Assembly (NCBI GenBank): GCA_035578905.1
Contig: JAQJVL010000252.1
Coordinates: 262,001-326,000 of the forward strand
Source of the DNA: Stictocephala bisonia
Taxonomy: Eukaryota; Arthropoda; Insecta; Hemiptera; Membracidae
DNA length: 64,000 nt
Reading direction: 5' to 3'
The position numbers and the translations under genes were made by a program. This document shows positions 22,384-34,407 of the stretch, in pieces; the stretch's first letter is position 1; each line of letters begins with the position of its first letter. A model generated the notes under the pieces. It searched no databases. It saw only the letters and a program-made list of their open reading frames with translations, and was not told where the DNA came from.

Positions 22384-22784
22384 CATACCAAGATCAATGT
22401 TTGTAAAGCATACCTATGTTTTGTTGTGATCTTACTGTTTGCTAAATATCCATGGTACATTTGAGTTTATGACTACGTGTAGTATTAGTCCCTGAACCAT
22501 GAATTTTGTAGTTATCATTGGTAAATATTATGTACTAAAAATGTCCCACGCGTGCTGATGCTCGATTTTGTAAGGCTATCCCCCTTGCCATTAGTAGTTC
22601 TAGAGATCCTTACCAAGATTTGCTACAAAAGTATTTCTTAGCTTCACAATTACCTCGAGATACTGCGTTTGAGTTATGATTTTACCCTCCACCACCTTGG
22701 GGATAGAACTCAGAACTGGAGACAATAGTGCACCACTTAACTGTCAGACCGGTTTGAAAAATATACATATTCTTATATTCTTAC
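22384..22784. other. Spacer, no gene seen
   Basis: No feature recognised. Confidence 0.45.
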
Positions 22785-23115
22785 ATATGAGACACCGACA
22801 GCCCAACAGCCAGGACAACTAAGGGACCTAAAACTTTACGTGGAATTCGAACCACGTAGTGCTGGTCTGATTTTCAGCTAATTGACAAGGCTGATACTCA
22901 GTTATCTCCCCCACACAACATCCGCACAATGATTACCATCCAACATGGACACCCCAGACTTCTCTAGTAGTGTCCACGCCGATAGCAACCATTAAGCGGA
23001 CGCCATGTCGGTATTAAGAGGACCGAGCATCCAACCTGTCGCCTAAAATCTCCCAAACACTTTGTCCCAATGTAGCTGGGTTACAGCACTGCGACACCAG
23101 TGGCGACATGTTTCT
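22785..23115 (-). mobile_element. SINE family 1, copy in minus orientation
   Basis: The reverse complement begins CACTGGTGTCGCAGTGCTGT (box A-like) and ends in the core CACGTGGTTCGAATTCCACGT (written here with one base more than the core block), matching 42207-42480. The 3' end beyond the core is cut off at 22785. Confidence 0.8.
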
Positions 23116-23129
23116 TAGTAGTACTTGGA

Positions 23130-23540
23130 AATGAGGCGCCAACACTACTTTGTGCGTATTTTTAGGCGAATACTACATGCGCGTAGGATGAGTGTGGATG
23201 ACCTGTGTAGTCTGGTTACTAACTGAGTTCAACTGTTCCTCAGAAAGTAATATTTATTAATACAACTACGGGACCTAAAGCTTTACGTAGAATCTGAATT
23301 ACGTAGTGTTGGTCTGATTTTCAGCTAATTGAAAACCCTGACACTCAGTTCTGTTCCCTACACAACATTTAAACCTTAACTTCCACCCTACATGGACTTC
23401 CTAGTAGTGTTCACGTCGATGACAACCATTGAGCGGTCGGTATTAAGAGAACCGAGAATAGAACCTATGGCTTACAATCTCCCCAACACTTTGTCTTGAA
23501 GTAGCAGGGTTACAGCACTGCGACACCTGTGCTACTACCT
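23130..23540 (-). mobile_element. SINE family 1, nearly full-length copy
   Basis: Reverse-oriented, directly beside the previous copy. It includes the 3' part (TTGTGCGTATTTTTAGGCG and GATGAGTGTGGATGACCTGT on +), the core (CTTTACGTAGAATC) and the 5' end (CAGGGTTACAGCACTGCGAC). Full length is about 400 bp. Confidence 0.8.
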
Positions 23541-23632
23541 AGTGTTGGTATGATTTTTAGCTAATTAACAACCCTAATACTCTGTTGTCTTCCCTACTCA
23601 ATATCCGCAAACTGATTACCACCCAACATTAG
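23530..23632 (-). mobile_element. SINE family 1, core fragment
   Basis: TAGTGTTGGTATGATTTTTA, GCTAATTAAC and CAACATTAGTAC match the middle of the same SINE. Three pieces of this SINE lie head to tail in about 850 bp, which suggests repeated insertion or local duplication. Confidence 0.65.
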
Positions 23633-23639
23633 TACTGCA

Positions 23640-24386
23640 GTTTACAGTAATTATTACATACTTTTATGGCATAATATGGACAGTTTATGCTGCCTGCTGA
23701 ATCACTGTAATTCACACGGATAGTACAAACAACATACTGTAACCATCTCATAATCAAATGTACTGGAACTTTACTTTCAAAGTTATTATGTACACAGCCA
23801 GTTAATACTCACGTTTTGGTATTCCACAAAAACACCATAAGTAAGTGAACTTAAGCCCATTTCTTAACTTTCCTAACATGCGCCATAGAACAATTAATTC
23901 GGAGATAAAATATCTCAAGAGAGATAAACCTACTCTTATAAATGAGTAAAGAGATTATTTGACGAGTGATTGTAGGGTTGGGATAGGGGAGAGAAGGATT
24001 AGTCTCTGGTTGATTGCTTCCCCCCCTGACTTCACCCTCAAGAGGCTAAGTGACTAGCTTTTCTGATTATACGTCCTAGCCCATTTCGGGGTTTGTTATA
24101 TTATAGTGATCCATTCAACATATACAAACGTAATGTTTACAATACATCGCAATTAACTGCGAGATAAACAAATAACGATATTAACATTAATATATATGGA
24201 AGAATACTAAAAATACAGGAGCCTTTGGACTTCGAGGTAAAAATTAATACATGATTTTAGAAATAAAACTAAAATGAAAATAGTGTTTCTTAATTTAATA
24301 GATTTTATCTTTAAAAACCAGTTTATATATGGCACTATCGACTCACTTTCTTAAATGTTTAGATTTAAATTCTTCATTTAAAAATT
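23640..24386. other. Sequence without recognisable gene
   Basis: No feature recognised. A C7 run lies near 24020. Confidence 0.5.
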
Positions 24387-24985
24387 GAAATTAAAATTCA
24401 AATTCAAATTCAAAATTTCTTTATTGTACATTGACAATTTACATTGTATTACAAACGTCAATCTTATAACTAAAAATTAAGTAAGCAATTACAATTGTAT
24501 TAGTTCCAAACAAAATATATTTTAACATGTAATGAAAATTAAATTAAGTTTTATTATAATTATGTATGAATCAAACTGAAATACCTTGAAAATAATTCTA
24601 TTTAAATCTGCAATGTTTTGGCAATAATTCTATTCTATTTACATCTGGAGAAATTCTTTGACGGAGTAACAAGCCTTTTCAATCAAAAAATTATGTAAGG
24701 AATTTTTAAAGTGGCTATTGTATCTACATTATGTATTTGTTCTGGTAATTTATTGTATAGTTTTGGGCCTATATTCTGAGGAAGGTTTGACGAAAGTTCC
24801 AGTTTATGTGATGATTGCCTATGCTGGTTACGAACGTTGTCAGTTTAAACTTATAATTGATCAAAATTTCGTAAATGTAGAGTGAAGGCAATGCTAATAT
24901 TTTGAGGGTTTTAAAATAATATCTACACGATGCTCTTCCAGTTAATTCTGCAACTATACGTATAGCTCTTTTTTGTAAAGTAACA
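24387..24985 (-). pseudogene. LINE (Jockey/CR1-like) 3' end
   Basis: On the minus strand the frames read LQKRAIRIVAELTGRASCR, then FKTLKILALPSLYIYEIL, NVRNQHRQ, then LPQNIGPKLYNKLPEQ and FLIEKACYSVKEFLQM before a stop at 24639-24641. The LQKRAIRI, SCR, LPSLYI, N-x-R-N and YNKLP boxes are standard for the C-terminal end of non-LTR reverse-transcriptase ORFs. At least two frameshifts are needed. The 3' end is a repeat of TTTGAA after CAATAAAG (24387-24425), the usual simple-repeat tail. 5' truncated. Confidence 0.85.
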
Positions 24986-24989
24986 TTTC

Positions 24990-26606
24990 AAAATAATGTT
25001 TGTAAGAACATTTCAAAATAAATTGTTTACTATTAAATCAATACGTTAATTGATTATTTTTCCAAAAGCACCTTTTCTCAATGAACGCGGGACAAAAATA
25101 TACTATTTAACAAAAATAATAACGAAAGGGCTAGAATATATAACAATTTTATATACTTAATATTTATCTTCGAAAGAGATGGGTTTGCGTGAGTTAAAAA
25201 GTTGAAAAAAAAAACAACAAATTTTCCATTTTCCTGATCAGAAATATTCTATCAGATGCTTTATACCTGTTTAATAATGAAACTAAAGAAATCACAAAGT
25301 ATATGAATTTCTACACTAATTATACTTAGAAATATAGTGGAAGTGACCCATTACCATGTAAGTTGGAAAAAAATAAGTTGGTGAGTATTTGAAAGCTGAT
25401 GTATTACATTAGTTTGCGTTATTACAATTAATTTACTCAAAGACTAAGTGAAAGTTTAATTATTTTATCATGCTTCAATTATACAACGTGAGTTTTAAGT
25501 CAGCTACCCCCTAAAAAGTATTCAAGTTTAATAATGCAGTATATTAAATTATTGTGGACACATACCAACAGGCAAGATAGTCAGACCTATCTTGAGAACA
25601 GTGGCGATAGAATGTAACGTCATACATGTGGTTAAGTGGGCTGAAGTAAATTGCTTCACCATTTAATTGAATTTCGGTGTCATCGTAGTTTGAATCATTT
25701 ATGTTTTAATTTACTAATAATGACATTTTTCATATCATTTGTCAGCACATTGTTACTGTTTTAAACACGATTTAGTTTTACAGCCTAAAAATATATATAA
25801 AAAATTTACGTAATACTTAAAACTAATATACAATAGAACGTTATATACCTTTGGAACTAAGATACCAAAATATTTTACAAATGATTAGCTAATTGTAGTA
25901 TTTTTTTTTGCATAAGTTAAAACAAATTTTTTTAATATTTAAATTCTGAAGTTCCTATGTGCCTGATTTAGAAGAAAGAGGCATTTATCTGAACGTATAG
26001 CAAATTTATGTAAAATTTATATAAACATAAATAGCCTTTATATTTTTTTAGGTAAGATTAAAGGGCCAAGTGAAGATGTTGGGCGATGTTTTAAGACTTG
26101 GTAATACCGGAATGTGACAACTGAGAGAATATGTTGTCAGATAAAGTGGAGTGTGACATTCAAGTAAAACTTGACGGCCATCTAGGATGATCTTCAATCT
26201 TATAAAACACTGTTATAAACTTGTCTTGTTATATCCTATAAGATTATACTTTTTTTTCACAAAACAATACTTACCTGCAAGATTAATGAAAGATAAATGT
26301 GCTCTCAGGTGTTCTGATATTGGAACCAATTTAAAGGATTTAATAGAATCTTGTCGTTATTGGAAAGATCATTCCCTTCCAGAAAATCCAGAACTCAGCT
26401 GCACATTATCCACGCACTCGATATCTCCCAGTAATGATTTCATAATAATTATTTATTTAATTGAAAACAAATTTTGATAATTATTTATGAGATTACAATA
26501 AGTTCTGATGCCATTCACTTTAGTTTGTTTAAACAATCTAAAATACTTCTCGTTAAATAATGTCTAAGTTAAATTTATAATATATTCTTAGATTTTTTTA
26601 TATAGT
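24990..26606. other. AT-rich sequence, no supported gene
   Basis: The longest open frame, 26187-26477 (+, 96 codons), has no motif I recognise and no visible exon context. It could be chance. Nothing else was seen. Confidence 0.5.
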
Positions 26607-26729
26607 TAGATATGAGACACCGACACAATATTGTACGTATTTTAAGGTGAATATGACTTATTACATGAGTGTAGGATGAGTGTGTGGATGACATTTGTAA
26701 TCTTGATCAAGTTTGACTGATCGGTTAGT

Positions 26730-26752
<23 letters not shown>
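26607..26752 (-). mobile_element. SINE family 1 3'-end fragment, with poly-A tract
   Basis: GAGACACCGACACAATATTG and GAGTGTAGGATGAGTGTGTG match the 3' third of the SINE in reverse. An A18 run follows at 26731-26748. Confidence 0.65.
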
Positions 26753-26760
<8 letters not shown>

Positions 26761-27733
26761 GTGTAGTATATATTATTGTTTACTATAAAATAAAGATAAA
26801 TTTACCTTATTTATTTTTGACTGTATATTTGTTAAAATATTTAAATATAAATATTAAAAATTATAGGGGGAAACTATAATATTTTAATAGTCTCAAAATG
26901 TAAAATCTTAGCCATTTTGTGGCTAATTTGATCTAGTTTTAGGAAATAAAGTTTTTGTAAGTATATACAACCAATATAAAACTACTAAAATAGTAAATAA
27001 GTGCGCAAAACAAAATCGAGTGTATACTTTATATCGGAAACTTATTTCCATGCTTATTACTAAAAAGTAAAAACATTGTTTATGTGCAAACAATAAATCA
27101 TATGTACAGTCAATTTAGAATCTCTAGTTAATGCTGACATACCAATTTCGACAACTAGGCTATGTTTTGAAATTTTGCGCATGTTAAAAACTATAATTTT
27201 CAAGCGTAGCCCCTACGGAATTGGCTTAAAACTCAAAAATTAATGTTTTACCGTCAAATTTTATGTAAAGAAAGTTTACGTTATTGAATGTAATCAAAGT
27301 GTAATGGTTGTACATTTTTAATTCGTACCACCACTTAGTTACGCTCATGAAGCAACTTAAATTACTTGGATGATACGCTTAAGTTTCAAAACCAAGCTTG
27401 TTTGACAAGGGGTGCTTGCTGGTGATGTTAGACAAACAGCGCTGTTCTTATTGTTTGACTTGGGACGAGATTAATGCTTGGTTGAAACACTACTGTACCA
27501 CATTGTTATGGCAGACTTGTATGCTGCTGTAATTTATGATACTTAAATTACAAGGTCAAACTCAACTGTTAATATTCCTACTATCTTAATTAATTTTTTT
27601 GTTAATATTTAAAGAAATATTTAGTAACAAATTAACTATGTAGAATGATGGAAAAGGAATTTATTATTTTGTAGTATATCTATCTATTTATATAGTTTAT
27701 TTAACAAAACACATATAATTAGAAAAATAAAAG
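26753..27733. other. AT-rich sequence, no gene seen
   Basis: No gene or known repeat recognised. Confidence 0.5.
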
Positions 27734-27966
27734 ACGGTCTCCTTCAAGGTTCTGTACTCGCTCCATTATTGTTCATAGAGTAAAGTGCCGATATTCCAAG
27801 AACTCCGTTCAATAGCTTTCTTTATAATTTTGAATTAGCTTATCAACATATTATAGACACATTTGAGAGTCAAAATTGATCTCTATATAACCACTTTGGC
27901 TGCGTCTTTAGGCTTCGCAACACTTTATTTTTAAATTGGGATTATAAAGTCAAAGAAACAACAAAG
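27734..27966 (+). pseudogene. LINE reverse-transcriptase fragment
   Basis: The frame from 27734 reads DGLLQGSVLAPLLFIE, stop, SADIPRTPFNSFLYNFELAY, then FESQN, stop, SLYNHFGCVFRL and FLNWDYKV. The LQGSVLAPLLF block is the conserved reverse-transcriptase motif 4 (QGSVLSPxLF), followed by the A-D-I-P spacer and the F-x-x-W-x-x-K-x block. The YADD active-site motif is decayed. Two stops in 77 codons. This is a different part of the ORF from the other LINE fragments. Confidence 0.8.
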
Positions 27967-28859
27967 CATAATAAAGAGTGTTTTTTTTTTTAATAAACAT
28001 TAATTAAAAACGAAGTACGAGTAACATGTATTCTTAAACACCATGGTAGTGCTTTTGTGAGTTATACATAATCATGGTATTATGTTAATTTGAGAAATCT
28101 ATCAATTTTCTGTAAATTGAGTTAAGCTGAGTATATTTTTGCTGCCTTCCTGAAACTCACACAAGCGAAACAAACATAATTACTAGACTGTATATCCATG
28201 GCTTAGAGTTTGTAAAAGCATCGTTGACCATCTTTTAAGAGACAATATTCAGTAACTGTATATATTTTATCAGTATCCCATGTCTGACTGATTCAACGAA
28301 CTATACATTTATCATTTGTTAAGGATGTAAAGGTTTTAATATTTGCTTCCATAATGTATTACATGCTTATTAAAAACATCCATCAAGAAAAGATGTTGAA
28401 GTTAGGTATGGATAGTAATTATCTATCATGATTTCACCATAATATTAAGTATCAGTATCGTTACATTGTGATTATTGTATAGTAATTCTGATACACAGTC
28501 ATACGATGATGACGTGTTTCGTGGACTTGCTCAATTTTTCTTATATAACTATAGTGGAATAGTTACTTAAACAGATGGCGTTTAAAATTGTTTCACAAGA
28601 TTTAAAAATGAATCATAGTTTTTGTAACCAAAGTGACATTCGTAGTAATGAAACTCCAATTTTTTTATCTGAGCCACGCTCCAATTTACTTTAAAGAAAA
28701 GTCAGCCCTTAGAGTGAGCTATATTAAACAACGAATATAAATTTAAAACATTACATACCTACCATGTATTATTAAATATTTATTAATAATTTCAAAATAA
28801 AAAGCATAAAAATTAACTAATTCAAAATGTATCTTTTATATCCAATTAGTTGAAATATA
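27967..28859. other. AT-rich sequence, no gene seen
   Basis: No gene or known repeat recognised. It is the left flank of the mariner-like element. Confidence 0.5.
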
Positions 28860-28861
28860 TA

Positions 28862-29120
28862 CAATGTGTCCCACGAAGGGGTTTAAACGTTTGATTTTAT
28901 ATTACGTGCCCATTCATGCACGTAACTTTTTTAAACTTTACACAGTTTACAAAGTAGGTTCTAAAAATATTCTGGAAAAATTTCAGCTCACTAACCTTAG
29001 TAGAAACAAAATGGCGGCATATTGAAAAACGATACTTTAAAAACATTAAAAAAGGTGTTTTTGGTTTTATAAAATATTTTTATTGTTACATTCTGGGGCA
29101 ATATGACTTTTAAATAAAAA
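28862..29120 (+). repeat. Left terminal inverted repeat (259 bp)
   Basis: Matches the reverse complement of 30326-30583 from the element end to TTTTAAATAAAAA. It contains AAAATGGCGGCAT (29010-29022), which resembles a YY1/Pleiohomeotic-type site, and the same word lies in the right arm. The transposase start codon is 131 bp beyond the arm, so a promoter in or next to the arm is likely. Confidence 0.93.
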
Positions 29121-29251
29121 AATCATTATGTTAGTTGCGGTTCTAACGCTCATTGTTGAAGAACAGCTGTTTCATTGTAAAATTTAGCTTGAGCCATAAA
29201 AACATAACCCAACTTTCTTCGGTAGTGTTTTACTGAAAGTGGAGTCGAGAA

Positions 29252-30286
29252 ATGGCTTTTAACGTTGAACAAAAAGTTAAGTGTTGTGCGTGGGCTATTG
29301 CTTTTGGCAACGTCTCTGAGGCAATTAGACAATTTCAGGTTGCCTACCCAGGAATTGAACCACCTAGTAATCCAACAATAACCAAGTGGAAAAATCTTTT
29401 GTTAGAAACTGGTAGTGTTGTCAAAAAGTACTCTAGGCGATCTAATGAGGAAATAGAAGAACTGGTGTGCGCATCAATGCTCCGCTCTCCAGGTAAACCG
29501 AAATCACTAAGGAAGGTTGAACTTGAAACTGGTGTTCCAAAGTCTTCTGTACATAGAATTATTAAGAAAAACAAAATTAAATTTTTCAAAAGTCACCTAG
29601 TTCATCAACTTCTTGAAGATGATCCGGACAGAAGAGTGGAATTTTGTTCTCGTATCATTGAATTCCATGAGTCAGATCCTAATTGGCATACTCAAATCAT
29701 TTTCTCAGACGAGTCCACTTTCTACCGCAATGGTGTTGTAAATAGGCATAATTGTAATTATTATAATACCGTCAATCCCCACATTCTTGAGGAGACTCCA
29801 ATTAAATCAAAAGGAATTACTGTTTGGGCGAGTGTCAGTTGTAACGGCGTGTTATCTTACGACATTTCAGACAATACAATGACTGGGATTAGGTATGCAC
29901 GAGTTTTAAATGAACAGGTCTTGCCCCATTTGACGGTACCAGAAATGAATCAAGCAATCTTTCAACAAGATGGTGCTCCACCTCATTTCGCAAATCCTGT
30001 CAAGCAATTACTAAATGGCAACCTTCATGGCCGTTGGATTGGTCGTGGAAGTGATTTTTTAGATTGGCCACCCCGATCACCTGATTTAACTGTTTGTGAC
30101 TTCTTTTTATGGGGTTACTTGAAGGAACAAGTTTATACCCATAGCTTCAATAATGATGAGGAACTAAAACGATCAATAGAAGAGGAACTTCTCCGGATAC
30201 CGCGGAGTTACTTTGTAAGAGCTTACGAATCATTTGTTACGCGCTGTTATCAGTGTGTTGCTGTGGATGGGTTACAGTTTGAATAA
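29252..30286 (+). CDS. Mariner-like DDD transposase, 344 aa
   Basis: A cut-and-paste DNA transposase that would bind the terminal repeats and insert at TA. Residues ~5-52 form a helix-turn-helix of the type annotated as DUF4817 in arthropod proteins (VEQKVKCCAWAIAFGNVSEA, then PSNPTITKWKNLL). A second helix-turn-helix lies at ~80-105 (GKPKSLRKVELETGVPKSSV). The catalytic domain follows: FSDESTF (D153), FQQDGAPPHF (D240) and WPPRSPDLTVCDFFLWGYLK (D278 in SPD, D283 in CD). Aligning the last with the mariner third Asp gives D153, D240, D283, a D-x42-D spacing, longer than the classic 34. Length fits the family (about 340). The start at 29252 (GAGAAATGGCT) is the first ATG of the frame and places the helix-turn-helix directly at the N-terminus. 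No stop, frameshift or intron is visible. Confidence 0.95.
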   Translation: MAFNVEQKVKCCAWAIAFGNVSEAIRQFQVAYPGIEPPSNPTITKWKNLLLETGSVVKKYSRRSNEEIEELVCASMLRSPGKPKSLRKVELETGVPKSSVHRIIKKNKIKFFKSHLVHQLLEDDPDRRVEFCSRIIEFHESDPNWHTQIIFSDESTFYRNGVVNRHNCNYYNTVNPHILEETPIKSKGITVWASVSCNGVLSYDISDNTMTGIRYARVLNEQVLPHLTVPEMNQAIFQQDGAPPHFANPVKQLLNGNLHGRWIGRGSDFLDWPPRSPDLTVCDFFLWGYLKEQVYTHSFNNDEELKRSIEEELLRIPRSYFVRAYESFVTRCYQCVAVDGLQFE

Positions 30287-30325
30287 TTTTGGACTTTAAG
30301 GTTTTCCATTAGGCTATGTTCTAGT

Positions 30326-30583
30326 TTTTATTTAAAAGTCATATTGCCCCAGAATGTAACAATAAAAATATTTTATAAAACCAAAAACACCTTTTTTAAT
30401 GTTTTTAAAGAATCGTTTTTCAATATGCCGCCATTTTGTTTCTACTAAGGTTAGTGAGCTGAAATTTTTCCAGAATATTTTTAGAACCTACTCTGTAAAC
30501 TGTGTAAAGTTTAAAAAAGTTCGGTGCATGAATGGGCACGTAGTATAAAATCAAACGTTTAAACCCCTTCGTGGGACACTCGG
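30326..30583 (-). repeat. Right terminal inverted repeat (258 bp)
   Basis: Inverse of 28862-29120 with few differences (for example AATCGTTTTT against AACGATACTT complement, and CTCTGTAAAC against CTTTGTAAAC). AATAAA on both strands (30360-30368) may supply the polyadenylation signal of the transposase mRNA, whose stop lies 40 bp upstream of the arm. Confidence 0.93.
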
Positions 30584-30585
30584 TA

Positions 30586-31424
30586 TATCAACTTATTATT
30601 ATAAAACATTGTCCTGCTATTTATATTTATTTTCGGTTAAGTGCTAGGCGCTGCAGAAGAAATAAACAGACCTAGGAGGTAAGTATATTTGGGGAGTGGA
30701 TTGTTTTGACATGCTATACATTATTCATAGGGAAAATCCAGTCATTCCTTGTAGTAGGGTTATATTTATGAGTTTCTTATTTTTATTCAGATGTGCTTTT
30801 ACATGAGAAGGTGTTCATAACAGATGACGAAATATGTATTTATACAAAATAAGAGCTCATTTCCCGACTAAATCTATAGAAGTATTAAAACCAAAATCCA
30901 ATAGCCAGAATTAAATAAAAATAAAAGGGCATTACTTTGTTTATTTATTCAAAATAAATAAATAAAAGTGAATTTGAAATATTAAATTTTGACATACGAT
31001 ACTGAAATATATTTTACCACAGAAAATGCCTACAGTTCCATATGAATAATATATAACATATAACAAAAATATATGTATAATATAACAGTATAACAACACC
31101 CAATTTCCAAATATACTTACTCAGAATGTCTGTTTATACTTTCAGGTCTTAGCCCTTAACCGAAAATTAATTAAATTAATCATACAATATCATCATTGAT
31201 ACTAATAAGTTTATAGTATTTTATAATCAACACAATTTATAAAACAAAACCACCTTTATTGATATCGAACATAACATGTAAAATTTTTTATTGCTGTTAA
31301 GCTTACAAACTAACAATAAAAATATAAAAAACACAAGTTGACCTGTCTACCAATTTTATGTAATATTAAATAGATATATTTTTTACACAGTTCTGCAAAT
31401 ATAAACTGTAATAACCAAAACTAC
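30586..31424. other. AT-rich sequence, no gene seen
   Basis: No gene or known repeat recognised; right flank of the mariner-like element. Confidence 0.5.
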
Positions 31425-32149
31425 AGGGACTGCAACTATTACCAACATATCGATATATCGAATTATCAATATATCGCAAACCAATATCGATCTAACGATG
31501 ATATCGACAGAAAAAAAGTATCGATGTATCGATTACCATAGATATCGAATTCTAAATGATTTGTCTGTTTAAAATTATGCACTAACTTTTATGTCCTGGC
31601 CAAAAATACAATCATGTTTTGCTGTCACTATTTAGAATAGCCTATTGAATGTAAAAATTAAATACATTTATGTACACAAAACAAGTTGTGGTCTGTGGGG
31701 TTGAACGAAAAAAAATCAAAAAGAATATTTATAGCTTTAATTACAAAATGTTTTAATAACATTGCTATTTTTTATTTTACGTTTAAAAATGGCATTAGGA
31801 TTCTATAAAAACTAAAAAACAAATTTGCTCACTAAACCTACTTCAAATAATTGTCTGGTAAATAATTGAACATTAAGTTTAGAAATCAATTCTCCACTTA
31901 ATCTGTTTCGTTTTCCCATAAGAAATAAAGTTACTTTAATATTTCAATGCATGCTTCGTACGCATAACATGTATTTGAAATGTATTTTTTTTCTCAAATC
32001 GTGATGATTTTGAGAAGAGAGAGAGAGAGAGAATAACGTTAATATTTACTGATATGATATATCGGACAAAAATATCGATATGGCTGATATTATCAAAAGA
32101 AAATATTGAGTCATGTTTATCGATATATCTATTTATCATTGCCATTCCT
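31425..32149. mobile_element. hAT-like non-autonomous element (about 725 bp)
   Basis: Left end AGGGACTGCAACTATTACCA followed by ATATCGATATATCG; right end in reverse complement AGGAATGGCAATGATAAATA followed by GATATATCGATAAAC. Both ends carry clusters of ATCGATA words (31450-31550 and 32050-32125), a pattern common in hAT-derived MITEs of insects. AACTAC flanks both sides (31419-31424 and 32150-32155), a possible partial target duplication, though hAT elements should give 8 bp. A (GA)n run lies inside at 32014-32032. No transposase frame remains. Confidence 0.55.
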
Positions 32150-33239
32150 AACTACTACTGATAAATAAAATAAAATTGAACATGTACAGAAAAATTGAAT
32201 TACAGTACGGAGCCAGCACAATCTTTTTATATTTACGCTTTTTCTATGTATACTACATTGCTTGTGTAATCGACGTAACTATAAGTGAACTAACAGTAAT
32301 ATATATCTACAAGAATAATACCAACGAGCACATAAAAGTTTAAATTATTATAAGTTCCAATACATTTTGTACAGATATAATAGGATTTTTGGAAATACTC
32401 TATGAAGAATAAAGACCTTTGTAGGATTGTAAAAACTGTCAGAATCAGCTGTTCCACTACACTTTTGTAACAGGTTGAACAGTTTTTTCCTTGAGCGCGT
32501 CATGTTGATAGTCTGCGTATCTCATATAATACAGCTTTTAAAAGGGAATGCCTTTCAATTGATATTTTAATGGTAATTGTGTTTTGTTTAGTTGGTGTAT
32601 TCAATTTTCCAACTTTAATAATGACATTTTAACACACTTTTACCATCATCCCATTGTGGTTTTGAGATAATAACGAATGCTAAAAACATCATTCAAGAAG
32701 TCTACGTTTCTAAAAAAATCTACATGAATTATATAGCCAAATTATTTTAATAAACTATTGAATCAATCGTACTTATTGATTGAAGTAAATCAATCGGTTA
32801 GTGTTGTATTTTCGTAATTCCAAATAACAATTTAAATAAATGAAACATATTAAAATATTTGTTCTGTAAAAAGTAATAAATAATGACTGAAACAAATAAA
32901 TAAAATAGAAATAACAAATTAATTACTAAACAATGTATATCAAAATTTACCAGATTGTTGGGAGCCAAGTGTAAACAGACCATTAGCTGAATTAAACGAC
33001 CAAAATATTTTATCTAGGCCTAATATTAATTCTAAAATATTAAATTAAACAATACTTTAGTTCGTGCTGATTTTCTTAGTATGTTGTTATGTGATCGTCA
33101 TAAAACGTTGCTGATACCCTGCAAGATATTTATATTATGCAACAATAACCAGTAAAATTTGATACATGGTATTCAAGCAGTAATTAGCATAATATAATAA
33201 TAAAGAAAATAAATGGTTCAAAAGGATTTGTACAAACCT
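32150..33239. other. AT-rich sequence, no gene seen
   Basis: No gene or known repeat recognised. Confidence 0.5.
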
Positions 33240-33755
33240 TCCCTCATATTAAACACTAAAAAGTGAAAATTTTGAAATTACCAGTTTGATTCCTAAATTG
33301 GTTTTTAGCCATATCTCAAAGACTAGTCAAGTTAGAGACATGCGGTTTTTACTAAAATATTTGAGATTGCAATTCACATTTTTCCTGAAAATTTCATCAA
33401 AAACTTTAAAGCTTTTTTTTGATAAAATACCGTCTTTGTATGTTTTTTGCTCATCAAAATTAACAAAAACTAAAATTTCTAAAAAGTGAAAGAGAATTGT
33501 CTTGAGATATTGGCTAAATACATATAAATACAGAATTTCATAAAAATTGATCCAGCCGTTTAGTCTCCAGCAAACTGTACATACACACAGAGGGAAACAC
33601 ATACGGACAGACACCAACATTTTTTGTTAAAAAAACACTCTTTTGGGTTTAGGGAACCATAAAATGGATTTTTAGATTTACTTGTAAAAAACATTTTTTG
33701 GACGATCACAATACTTTCTCTATGCTAACGCACATGGGAGAAAGTAAAACTAAAA
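33240..33755 (+). repeat. Interspersed repeat family 3, copy 1
   Basis: The part from 33510 to 33755 (GGCTAAATACATATAAATAC, CATAAAAATTGATCCAGCCG, ACGATCACAATACTTTCTCT, AACGCACATGGGAGAAAGTA) recurs at 57668-57925. The phrase CATAAAAATyGrTCCAGCCG is common in insect dispersed repeats. I cannot assign a transposon class. The two opposed open frames at 33286-33620 lie inside it. Confidence 0.7.
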
Positions 33756-34136
33756 AAGAGATTTTGCGTAGAAAGGTTAAATACACAAAATAAGGAAAGA
33801 TGAAAGTAGAAAATAAATGGGTCCCACTTTATACAGTAGAGTTTTACTGTCAAATAATATAGATAAAATGTGTCACCAACCGTAATGAACAATACATACA
33901 CACACACTTACACAATAGGGTGTTCATAAAAACCCTTCCAGAACTCCATTTTCGGAACGAAAACTAAGAAATAAATCCTTATAAACATATGTTCTAAATC
34001 GCTTAGTTTTCAGTCTGTCTGAATGAATGTGTTTTTAAGATAATTTATCATTCAACAACATACATTACATAGATAAAATGACTTTACGTACATACATAGC
34101 CGTGCTTCCAATTGAAATAAAATCCAGGAAAAGAAA
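33756..34136. other. AT-rich sequence, no gene seen
   Basis: No gene or known repeat recognised. Confidence 0.45.
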
Positions 34137-34392
34137 TGAAGCGAAATGAGATGAGATGAGCTGAGATGATAATTAGATAATATTAGATGAGATAAGATGA
34201 GGTGAGATAAGATAAGTTGAGATGAGATGATACGGTATAATATGAGATGAGTGAGCTGAGATAAGATGTGATGCAATGAGATGAGGTAAGATTAGGCGAG
34301 ATAAGATGAGATGAGATGAAATGAGATAAGATCAGATGAGATGAGGTGAGGTTAGGTGAGGTGAGGTGAGGTGAGGTGAGATGAGATGAGAT
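34137..34392. repeat. GATGA/GAGAT pentamer array
   Basis: 256 bp of degenerate GATGA pentamers, turning into GGTGA pentamers at 34345-34380. The latter are the word of the 4.2-5.4 kb array, so the two arrays are related in sequence. Open Ser/Leu/His frames on the minus strand are artefacts. Confidence 0.85.
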
Positions 34393-34407
34393 TAAAATCG
34401 TTATTAT

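Larger units (their letters stand above)
28862..30583 (+). mobile_element. Intact mariner-like transposon (IS630/Tc1/mariner superfamily)
   Basis: A complete 1,722-bp element. Ends are CAATGTGTCCCACGAAGGGG and its near-inverse, and TA flanks both (28860-28861 and 30584-30585), the target duplication of this superfamily. The terminal inverted repeats are about 258 bp, far longer than the ~30 bp of classic mariners, and differ at only a handful of positions. The interior carries one uninterrupted transposase gene. Near-identity of the arms plus an open frame suggest a recent insertion that may still be able to move. Confidence 0.95.

Noticed and set aside
26187..26477. 96-codon open frame as a host gene
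   Set aside because: No recognisable motif, AT-rich codon use and no visible exon structure or relatives.
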